Assembly (NCBI GenBank): GCA_021647245.1
Contig: JAKIVC010000009.1
Coordinates: 1 to 64,000, forward strand
DNA from: Gammaproteobacteria bacterium
GTDB lineage: Bacteria; Pseudomonadota; Gammaproteobacteria; RBG-16-57-12
Length of the DNA stretch: 64,000 bases
Direction of reading: 5' to 3'
Position numbers and translations under genes: made by a program
Notes under the pieces: generated by a model
Seen by the model: only the letters and a program-made list of their open reading frames with translations
Database searches by the model: none
What the model was told of the DNA's origin: nothing
Part shown: positions 57,680-64,000 of the stretch, piece after piece
Position numbering within the stretch: position 1 is the stretch's first letter
How the letters are laid out: every line of letters begins with the position of its first letter

Positions 57680-58000
57680 ATGCTCGACATGATTCCCTGT
57701 GTCTCTAACAACCGGATAAAATTCATCAAGCCGAAAGAGATTGAGTATGTGCGATCCGATGTTCGTGGAATTTACGTAATGTGTGCTGATAGTGAATACT
57801 ATACCGACTTGACACTTGCGGCATTGGAAAGCAAAACAGAACTATTTCGTTGCCACCGACAGCATCTAATCAATGTTACGCGGATAGATGAATTAGTCCT
57901 ACTGGAAAACGGTTTGGCAGAAATAAAGACAAAATCAGAACACACGGTTGCTGTCAGTCGACACTATTTAAAGCAACTCAAAAAGCGGCTTGGCATGTAA
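57680..58000 (+). pseudogene. LytTR DNA-binding domain without receiver (response regulator remnant)
   Basis: The 106 residues form one full LytTR domain: RIKFIKPKEIEYVRSDVRGI, CADSEYYTDLTLAALESK, CHRQHLINVTRIDEL and VSRHYLKQLKKRLGM, close to the domain of BtsR/YehT-type regulators. The frame is open upstream for about 45 codons and there reads HAEQRGTKTIERIKSQV, which looks like the linker of a response regulator, but the receiver domain is missing and a stop comes before it. It is likely the surviving 3' part of a broken two-component gene; as a free-standing LytTR protein it could still bind DNA. Confidence 0.6.
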
Positions 58001-58108
58001 CTTAATAAGGTGCAGGGTTTAGTTATTCGGTAAATACGGCTGAATAAAAGCGTTGTAATTTTCATTGAGGCCCCTTTCCTACAAGTGGTAAGAGTGGGGT
58101 GAAGGGAT

Positions 58109-59491
58109 TTACAGCCGCTCAAAAATTGAGCCACTGCTGGGAGTAAATAGCTTGTGATAAAGCTTGGTGGCTTGGCTATCGGTGAGGCTGGCGATGTAGT
58201 CACAGATCACCCGCTGCGGGTTGTGTGACTGCCGATAAAGCTGTTGATGCTCTTCGGGCAGTAGCCGTAACGGGTTTTCACTCAGCACTTCAAATAGCCG
58301 TAAAATCATCTGTTGGCCTTTAAACTCCAGTGCCTGAACTTCCGGTGATTTAATCACATGTTTGAAGATAAATGCTTTTAACAGGTCGAGTATCTTGTTT
58401 GCTGGCGAGATGAGTATCGCTTGGTAGGTTAACAGTGGGTGATCAAACTGTGTGCGGTGCTGTATCTCAATGTGTCGCACCAAAAAACCTACCAATTTGC
58501 TGATGGCGTGTTTGCGGGTTTTTTTGTCTGCGAACAGTTTCTGATTGTAGAACTCGATTTCACGGCTGATATCGTTATCACCCAGTGCCATAATGGGTTC
58601 GATCACCTCTTTTTTCCAGTGATGAAAATCTACCAGGCGCATGGTGAGCGCATCTTCAAGGTCATGCACCCCGTAGGCGATATCATCGGCAATTTCCATT
58701 ATCGAGGTATCAAATGCCTTACAGGTGGCGCGGTGGTGTCGGTTACTCTGCTTTTTAATGGCGCGGAACTGTTGGCGATCCTGTATGGAGAAGGGTTCAA
58801 CAATCCACTCCAATATTTCAGCCTCATCATCCATGATGCATTTGGGTGGCTCCCAGCATGAGATGTTGCTGCTTGCATGTTGCTCGATATTATCAGGGTA
58901 GTTGGCGACATCACTATAAAGAGCCGGATATTTAAGCACCCCAAGCAGGGTACGGCGAGTGAGGTTAAAGCCCTGTTCGGGGGAGTATTCACCTAGGCGG
59001 GCGATGATGCGCAGTGTCTGGCCGTTGCCCTCAAAACCACCGTGGCGGTGCATCATATGGTTAAGTGCTATCTCTCCCCCGTGACCGAAGGGGGGGTGGC
59101 CCAGGTCGTGGCTGAGGGCTATCGCTTCAATCAGTGACATGGAGGGGAGCCAGTGTTGAATTTCAACATCATCCTGATATTTATCCCGCAATGTTTCGCA
59201 GATGCCGGAGCTTATCTGGGCAACTTCCAGGGAGTGGGTTAAGCGGGTGCGGTAGAAGTCACTCTCCCCCACGCCAAGTACCTGGGTTTTGGATTGCAGA
59301 CTACGCAGTGCGGATGAGTGAATGACCCGCGCCCGGTCACGCTGGTAGTTGCCCTCTGGGGTGGTGACAATAAAGCCACCACGATACTGCTCTTTACTGT
59401 GTCGTCTTGCCAGCCACTCATTCATTTGATTCCAACTCGGGTAGTGTTGCTCGATAGTCGCATTGTAGAGTGAGTGCGTCATACGCGCCAT
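58109..59491 (-). CDS. dgt: Deoxyguanosinetriphosphate triphosphohydrolase-like protein
   Basis: A 460-residue HD-domain protein. Metal ligands are in RLTHSLEVAQIS, ALSHDLGHPPFGHGGE and MEIADDIAYGVHDLEDA. The family cleaves dGTP or other dNTPs to the nucleoside and triphosphate. Length and N-terminus (RRHSKEQYRGGFIVTTPEGN) fit the dGTPase-like subtype 2 of proteobacteria rather than E. coli Dgt (505). The first Met at 59491 is used; a second Met three codons later is possible. It is divergent from the methyltransferase gene by 27 bases. Confidence 0.88.
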   Translation of the reverse strand: MARMTHSLYNATIEQHYPSWNQMNEWLARRHSKEQYRGGFIVTTPEGNYQRDRARVIHSSALRSLQSKTQVLGVGESDFYRTRLTHSLEVAQISSGICETLRDKYQDDVEIQHWLPSMSLIEAIALSHDLGHPPFGHGGEIALNHMMHRHGGFEGNGQTLRIIARLGEYSPEQGFNLTRRTLLGVLKYPALYSDVANYPDNIEQHASSNISCWEPPKCIMDDEAEILEWIVEPFSIQDRQQFRAIKKQSNRHHRATCKAFDTSIMEIADDIAYGVHDLEDALTMRLVDFHHWKKEVIEPIMALGDNDISREIEFYNQKLFADKKTRKHAISKLVGFLVRHIEIQHRTQFDHPLLTYQAILISPANKILDLLKAFIFKHVIKSPEVQALEFKGQQMILRLFEVLSENPLRLLPEEHQQLYRQSHNPQRVICDYIASLTDSQATKLYHKLFTPSSGSIFERL

Positions 59492-59518
59492 TTATAAAAT
59501 CGTGCTACTCTTCCGGCA

Positions 59519-60697
59519 ATGAGTTATTCGCAAAAATTACGGCGTTTAGACCAGCTGCTGGGGGAGTACTCATGGCTCTGGCAGCCGCAACCTTTCAAGC
59601 AACAGCGCCCCGCCTGGTGTGATCGTCTGCCGACACTATACAAACAGTTGCTAGCGCTAAGTGACGACACGCTATCGGCCGCGCAGGGGGAGCAAGCGGC
59701 GCTGCTGGCGCTGCTAACTCCGCACCTTGCTGCCTTATCGGAGATTGGCCCATTAACCACCGTGGCGGATGCCCCGCTCTGTGCACTCACGCCACTGAAC
59801 CCCCGCTTTCATGCCGCTATTCCGGGCCGCAAGTGGCAGCAGGTTCAAGCCTTTTGCGCGGCGACCGGTGAGGTTAAATACCCGATATTGGAGTGGTGTG
59901 GCGGCAAAGGGCACTTGGGGCGTTTGATGGCAGCGCAGTGGCGGCAGTCAGTGGTGACGCTGGAGTGGCAGGCATCACTGTGCCAGGCGGGGCGACAACT
60001 TGCCAAGCGCAGCAAGGTGAAGCAGCGCTTTAAAGTGGTTGATGTCTTAACACCGTTGCCAAGCTCACTGATTCAGCAGCAACATGCCATTGCTCTACAC
60101 GCCTGCGGTGAGCTGCATCGTAGCTTAATCCGACAATCGATTGCCAAGCAACTCCCGGCCCTGGATATTGCCCCCTGTTGCTACTACCGCATCCCCAGCA
60201 AAACTTACATCCCCTTTAATGAGACGTTGGCACTGCGCCCTGATTACAACGCCTTGCGTCTAGCGGTGACCGAAGCGGTCACCGCCAGCCCCCGTGAGCT
60301 AACATGGCGTGATCGGGAGATGGCGTGGAAGCTAGCTTATGAGTTGATATTGCAGCAACAGCTCGGACTACCCTATCAACCCATAAAGCCCATTAACAAA
60401 CAGTGGTTACGAGGTGATTTTAAGGATTTTTGTCAAAATTTGGCACAGCGTGATGGCTATCATCTGCCTGAAAATGTCGATTGGCGGCACTATCAAACAG
60501 CAGGCCTACAGCGCCAGCGTGAAACCATGCGGCTCTCTCTGCCACGCTTTGCTTTTCGCCGTGCCCTAGAGATGTGGCTGGTACTGGATATGGCCTGTTA
60601 TCTAGAGCGAAGTGGCTATACTGTAAGAGTAAGCCGTTTTTGTGATCGCACATTAACACCGCGCAATCTGTTGTTATCTGCCCGAAGATTACCTTAA
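59519..60697 (+). CDS. Class I methyltransferase, METTL25/RRNAD1-like (Methyltransf_32)
   Basis: A 392-residue protein with a Rossmann methyltransferase core: WCGGKGHLGRLMA at about 126 binds AdoMet, ALHACGELHRSLIRQ at about 194 and APCCYYRIPS at about 225 fit the Methyltransf_32 group that also has eukaryotic METTL25 and RRNAD1. The substrate is unknown. The N-terminal 90 residues and the C-terminal part, rich in Arg and aromatic residues, are helical. It is divergent from dgt. Confidence 0.82.
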   Translation: MSYSQKLRRLDQLLGEYSWLWQPQPFKQQRPAWCDRLPTLYKQLLALSDDTLSAAQGEQAALLALLTPHLAALSEIGPLTTVADAPLCALTPLNPRFHAAIPGRKWQQVQAFCAATGEVKYPILEWCGGKGHLGRLMAAQWRQSVVTLEWQASLCQAGRQLAKRSKVKQRFKVVDVLTPLPSSLIQQQHAIALHACGELHRSLIRQSIAKQLPALDIAPCCYYRIPSKTYIPFNETLALRPDYNALRLAVTEAVTASPRELTWRDREMAWKLAYELILQQQLGLPYQPIKPINKQWLRGDFKDFCQNLAQRDGYHLPENVDWRHYQTAGLQRQRETMRLSLPRFAFRRALEMWLVLDMACYLERSGYTVRVSRFCDRTLTPRNLLLSARRLP

Positions 60698-60768
60698 TCC
60701 GGATATCTCATAAATTCGCGCAAAGATCGCATCAGAGATTAGTTTTACTCAACAGGAGACCTTCGTTA

Positions 60769-61023
60769 ATGCCAAAAGTTAAGCCAGGTCGTTATTTGCA
60801 CTACAAAGGCAAGCCCTATCAGGTAATCGATATAGCAACACACAGTGAAACATTAGAGCCGATGGTGGTTTACCGCCCTCTCCATGGTGAGGGCAAGCTC
60901 TGGGTACGGCCGCTCTATCTGTTTATCGAGCCAGTGGAGGTGGAGGGTGAGAAGATTGATCGTTTTGAATACATGGGCGAAGGTGACGCTTCTGAGCAGC
61001 CCGTCGCGACCGGCACAGCTTAA
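60769..61023 (+). CDS. DUF1653 family protein
   Basis: An 84-residue protein with the DUF1653 pattern: KPGRYLHYKGKPYQVIDIA, SETLEPMVVYRPLHGEGKLW, and RPLYLFIEPVEVEGEKIDRF. This small beta-barrel is of unknown function. AGGAGA lies twelve bases before the ATG. The last four bases overlap the end of cysQ on the other strand. Confidence 0.9.
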   Translation: MPKVKPGRYLHYKGKPYQVIDIATHSETLEPMVVYRPLHGEGKLWVRPLYLFIEPVEVEGEKIDRFEYMGEGDASEQPVATGTA

Positions 61024-61832
61024 GGCTGTTTACACTGCAAATAGCCGCTCCAGTCGTGAGAGACATCACCAAAAGCTAGAAAATCCGGGTTTAACAGCGA
61101 CTCTTTGGTGTTGTAGCGCAGCGGTTGCAGGTTAATATCGGTAATCATGCCACCCGCTTCCTCAAGAATGCATTGAGCAGCCGCCGTATCCCACTCTGAA
61201 GTGGGGCCAAAGCGCGGGTATATATCAGCCTCACCTGAGGCGATCAGGCACGATTTAAGCGAGCTGCCAATGGTGATCACCTGCGGCTCAAAAAACTGCT
61301 GAATATAGTATTCAAACTCGGGGGTAGTTCCTGAGCGGCCAGCGGCAATCACCAAATTCTGTTGGTCGCTACAGCGCACACGCAGCGGTTGAGCATCGTG
61401 CCCGGTTACCAGCTTAAATGCACCATTGTTACGGGTCGCGTAGTAGCAAACTTCAATGACCGGCGCGTAAATCACCCCCAAAACAGGCTCGTTGTTCTCA
61501 ATCAATGCAATGTTAATGGTGAACTCACCGGTACGGTTAATAAACTCGCGGGTGCCATCCACCGGGTCGATCAACCAGTATCGCTGCCACTGTCGGCGCT
61601 CCTCAAAAGAGGCGCTATCAGCCTCTTCAGAGAGCACCGGAATGTCAGGGGTGATCATCTCCAGACCAGAGACAATCGCGCAATGCGCCGCAATGTCAGC
61701 ACAAGTGACGGGGGTCATATCCGACTTCTGCTCGATATTGAACTTACCATTGTAAATTTCGTTAATGCGATTGCCGGTGCAGCGGCACAACATAATCAAC
61801 ATCGGGATCAGGTCATTAGCTGACGGATACAT
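61020..61832 (-). CDS. cysQ: 3'(2'),5'-bisphosphate nucleotidase CysQ
   Basis: A 270-residue phosphatase of the inositol monophosphatase family. Metal-binding residues are in LSEEAD, WLIDPVDGTREFINRTGEF and SEWDTAAAQCILEEAGG. It removes the 3'-phosphate from PAP, a by-product of sulfate assimilation, linking it to the sulfate pathway. It overlaps the nudE stop by one base (TAATG), the nudE-cysQ pair known from E. coli. Confidence 0.94.
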   Translation of the reverse strand: MYPSANDLIPMLIMLCRCTGNRINEIYNGKFNIEQKSDMTPVTCADIAAHCAIVSGLEMITPDIPVLSEEADSASFEERRQWQRYWLIDPVDGTREFINRTGEFTINIALIENNEPVLGVIYAPVIEVCYYATRNNGAFKLVTGHDAQPLRVRCSDQQNLVIAAGRSGTTPEFEYYIQQFFEPQVITIGSSLKSCLIASGEADIYPRFGPTSEWDTAAAQCILEEAGGMITDINLQPLRYNTKESLLNPDFLAFGDVSHDWSGYLQCKQP

Positions 61833-62389
61833 TAAACCGCTCCCTGCGCGGTAAGCATTCGCTCACGCACCATATAGATAGCCGCTACACTGCGCGCCTC
61901 GTTAAACTCACCCGTGGCAAACAGTGCTGGCAAGTTATCCAGCCGCCATGGAACCACTTCAAGGGGTTCAGGCTCATCACCCTGCTCTTTTTGTGGATAG
62001 AGCTGCTCGGCGAGAATAATATGGGTGGTGTGGGTTTGGTATGAAGGGGCCTGGGTAAGCGTGGTGAGATGGGTGAGTTGATGAGCGCCGTAGCCGATCT
62101 CCTCCATCATCTCCCGGTTGGCGGCATCGAGGGGTGGCTCATCTCGCTCAATGCGCCCCTTGGGGAGCATCAGTTGATAATCGGCAACCCCCGCCGCATA
62201 TTCACGCACCAGCAGTACGGTCTGCTCATCAACCATGGGGATAATTAAAACCGCCCCATCACGAGAGCCTATCAAACGCTCATACTGCACTTCAACGCCA
62301 TTGGAGAAGCGTAAATCGAGCTGCTCAACCTTAAAAACATGGGTTTGAGCAACGACTGTGGCGTGGAGTAGTTGCGGTTTTTTCGGCAT
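61832..62389 (-). CDS. nudE: ADP compounds hydrolase NudE
   Basis: A 185-residue Nudix hydrolase that cleaves NADH, ADP-ribose and AP3A-type compounds. The Nudix box is GRIERDEPPLDAANREMMEE then IG at about 95-117, with the metal ligands in REMMEE. PKGRIERDE before it and TTHIILAEQLYPQKEQGDE after it fit the NudE subfamily. I use the ATG at 62389; a TTG two codons earlier is in frame. Coupled to cysQ. Confidence 0.92.
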   Translation of the reverse strand: MPKKPQLLHATVVAQTHVFKVEQLDLRFSNGVEVQYERLIGSRDGAVLIIPMVDEQTVLLVREYAAGVADYQLMLPKGRIERDEPPLDAANREMMEEIGYGAHQLTHLTTLTQAPSYQTHTTHIILAEQLYPQKEQGDEPEPLEVVPWRLDNLPALFATGEFNEARSVAAIYMVRERMLTAQGAV

Positions 62390-62492
62390 CAACAATGGTT
62401 CTCACAATCCTATGATAGGCTCATTATAGCCAGCCGACGGAAGGAACACTATCCTAATCGGTTGTTCGTACTGACAACACAGAGGGGCCGCC

Positions 62493-63368
62493 ATGCAATG
62501 GTCTGATATTGCTACTCAAATCACAGATGCGCTCCAGCAACCCTTTACCCCACAAACTCCGCGACAAATCAGTGGTGGCGACATTAATCTGGCCTATCTG
62601 CTGGAAGATAGTGGCCAGCGTTTTTTTATAAAACTAAATCAAGCCCATCGCTTACCCATGTTTGAAGCAGAGTACCAAGCACTGTTGGAGATGAAAGCAA
62701 GCAACACCATTCAAGTGCCGACACCACTCTGTTGTGGCATTTCAGGCCACCACGCCTTTATTGTGATGGAGTATATTGAGTTTTCAGCAGCCCACAATGA
62801 TAGCCAGGCATTATTGGGGCAACAGCTGGCCGATATGCACCGTATCACCGCAGAGCAGTTTGGCTGGCATCGCAATAACACCATCGGTACTACGCAACAG
62901 CACAATAGACAGCATAATGACTGGCTGACCTTTTGGCGTGATCAGCGCATCGGCATACCGCTACAGCTTTTGGCGGAGCGCGGCCACCAAGGGGCCATCC
63001 AATCGCTGGGAAGCGAGTTGCTAGCGGCCATGCCATCACTGCTGGGCGGGCACCACCCACCCGCATCGATGCTGCACGGTGATCTCTGGTCGGGGAATTA
63101 CGCCTTTAGTGCGCAAGGTAAGCCGCTGCTTTTTGATCCTGCTTTCTACTACGGCGACCGCGAGACCGACCTGGCGATGACCGAACTATTTGGAGGTTTT
63201 TCAGCGGCGTTTTATGACGCTTACCAAACAGCCTACCCATTGGATGAGGGCTACCCACAACGAAAAAATCTCTACAACCTCTACCATATTTTGAATCACG
63301 GCAACCTGTTTGGTGGTCACTACATTGACCAAGCAGAACAGATAATCAAAGCGCTGCTATTGCCCTGA
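62493..63368 (+). CDS. Fructosamine kinase family protein
   Basis: A 291-residue protein-kinase-like enzyme that phosphorylates sugars linked to lysine in glycated proteins. RFFIKLN is the ATP-binding Lys strand, SMLHGDLWSGNYAF is the catalytic loop and LLFDPAFYYGDRETDLAM is the metal-binding D-P-A-x-x-Y-G-D segment, the family signature. Divergent from nudE by 103 bases. The 340 bases after it contain no gene, only the nrdJ control region. Confidence 0.92.
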   Translation: MQWSDIATQITDALQQPFTPQTPRQISGGDINLAYLLEDSGQRFFIKLNQAHRLPMFEAEYQALLEMKASNTIQVPTPLCCGISGHHAFIVMEYIEFSAAHNDSQALLGQQLADMHRITAEQFGWHRNNTIGTTQQHNRQHNDWLTFWRDQRIGIPLQLLAERGHQGAIQSLGSELLAAMPSLLGGHHPPASMLHGDLWSGNYAFSAQGKPLLFDPAFYYGDRETDLAMTELFGGFSAAFYDAYQTAYPLDEGYPQRKNLYNLYHILNHGNLFGGHYIDQAEQIIKALLLP

Positions 63369-63407
63369 AAATATCCGCTGAAGTACCGTTTGCAGGGAAA
63401 ACAGCAT

Positions 63408-63422
63408 ACACAACATATTGTG
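63408..63422. promoter_or_regulatory. NrdR-box-like site 1
   Basis: ACACAACATATTGTG matches the NrdR box pattern ACACWATATATWGTG closely and is palindromic. It lies 23 bases before the predicted -35 box of nrdJ. NrdR represses ribonucleotide reductase genes when dATP is high. Confidence 0.7.
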
Positions 63423-63444
63423 CATGTGGAAATCAACCCCCAAA

Positions 63445-63474
63445 TGTATACAAAATATTTTTCCCATTTATAAT
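63445..63474 (+). promoter_or_regulatory. Possible nrdJ promoter
   Basis: TGTATA (63445-63450), an 18-base spacer and TATAAT (63469-63474). The -10 is perfect and the -35 weak. The transcript would have a leader of about 225 bases. Confidence 0.5.
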
Positions 63475-63593
63475 CCGTAGCTTAGTGAGTTTTTATTTTT
63501 TAATTCGTTGATTTATATTGATTTAATTAGATCACCAGATTTTGCGCGTAAGCGTTGACTATCACTAAAAAGACTTTTAGTATTTGCACAAAC

Positions 63594-63608
63594 ACACAAC
63601 ATCTAGTG
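63594..63608. promoter_or_regulatory. NrdR-box-like site 2
   Basis: ACACAACATCTAGTG, sharing the ACACAACAT half with site 1 and ending in AGTG. It is 186 bases from site 1, further than the usual three-turn spacing, and lies inside the leader. Confidence 0.55.
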
Positions 63609-63707
63609 TTTGATGAATTTTGTAGCACAAGATGGCGCATAGTGGCAAAACAACAAAAGCCTGCAGGACTATACGGCTATCAGAAAGGATAAGGGGATAA
63701 AAATAAA

Positions 63708-64000
63708 ATGAAGGTTGCTCACTTAAAAACAGTGCCGTCAATCACTGCAGGAATTGAATTTCAATCTGCATCCATGGATATTTGGGATAAAAAATATCGC
63801 CTGAAAAAGAAAGATGGCGAAGTGATCGACAAAGATATCGATAGCACCTATCTACGGGTAGCAGAAGCGCTCGCGGAAGTTGAAGTCACACCCGAAAAGC
63901 AGAAAGAGTGGCAAGATAAATTTGTATGGGCACTGCGCCACGGTGCAATCCCCGCCGGTCGCATCATCTCCAACGCCGGAGCACAGGCCTACAAACCCGC
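63708..64000 (+). CDS. nrdJ: Adenosylcobalamin-dependent ribonucleotide reductase (5' part)
   Basis: The first 97 codons of a class II ribonucleotide reductase, cut by the window end. It starts MKVAHLKTVPSITAGIEFQS and includes IDKDIDSTYLRVAEALAEVE and RHGAIPAGRIISNAGAQAYK, where the AGRIISNAGA block is the start of the catalytic domain. The enzyme makes deoxynucleotides without oxygen, using B12. No B12 riboswitch is visible upstream. Confidence 0.9.
   Translation, partial: MKVAHLKTVPSITAGIEFQSASMDIWDKKYRLKKKDGEVIDKDIDSTYLRVAEALAEVEVTPEKQKEWQDKFVWALRHGAIPAGRIISNAGAQAYKP

Noticed and set aside
63369-63707. B12 riboswitch upstream of nrdJ
   Set aside because: No GCCACTG-type B12 box and no matching stem framework in the 340 bases; the NrdR-like boxes explain the region better.

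Overview
The window reads as a chromosomal segment of a free-living or facultative gammaproteobacterium, most like the sulfur-oxidising or marine lineages. The supports are the ybbAP/tesA, nudE-cysQ, sspA-sspB-petABC and leuS-lptE-holA-proA-nadD-rsfS-rlmH-maf-rng-yhdP gene orders, a beta/gamma-type cytochrome bc1 complex, an iron-sulfur APS reductase, a SulP transporter, an NAGGN-type osmolyte amidotransferase and a B12-dependent ribonucleotide reductase. This placement is from gene content only; I cannot name a species.

Layout. 1-735 is a graveyard of mobile DNA: the 3' end of a group II intron, an acetyltransferase with a lost N-terminus, and the tail of a REP-associated transposase. 734-18712 is mostly housekeeping: ybbP-ybbA (-), tesA and a MATE pump (+), a minus-strand prfB-sugE-lysS-rpfE-like-recJ run, cysH (+), rep (-), an N-acetylglutaminylglutamine amidotransferase (-) and a CsdA-like RNA helicase (+). 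18749-19060 is a composite palindromic repeat. 19124-25291 holds a small membrane protein, sfsA, sspB, sspA, petCBA and trmO, with strong terminators between transcription units and a promoter, short leader ORF and attenuator-like hairpin in front of petA.

25338-41838 is the unusual part. A tightly packed minus-strand set of nine genes (two TPR proteins, a small periplasmic protein, a DUF3570 outer-membrane barrel, a DUF4266 mini-lipoprotein ending in GGGCGCN, a TlpA thioredoxin, two further barrels, and a large HzsA-like haem-binding lipoprotein) is divergent from a plus-strand set of three (a CXXCH secreted protein, a di-haem LamG lipoprotein, and a Tat-exported DUF1501-like protein). Every product carries an export signal. 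I infer a single cell-envelope system with c-type haem and thiol chemistry; its function is unknown to me and this is the best candidate for an undescribed system.

41849-44340 contains a second copy of the short repeat, a SulP transporter, a decayed Rieske ferredoxin fragment, another palindromic element, and an inverted, nearly identical copy of the composite repeat at 18.75 kb. The two composites bracket about 25 kb and could support its inversion. 44507-57450 is the conserved leuS-to-yhdP series. 57680-64000 has a receiver-less LytTR protein, a dGTPase-like protein, a methyltransferase, DUF1653, cysQ, nudE, a fructosamine kinase-like protein and the start of nrdJ, which is preceded by two NrdR-box-like sites. 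No tRNA, rRNA or CRISPR array was seen.
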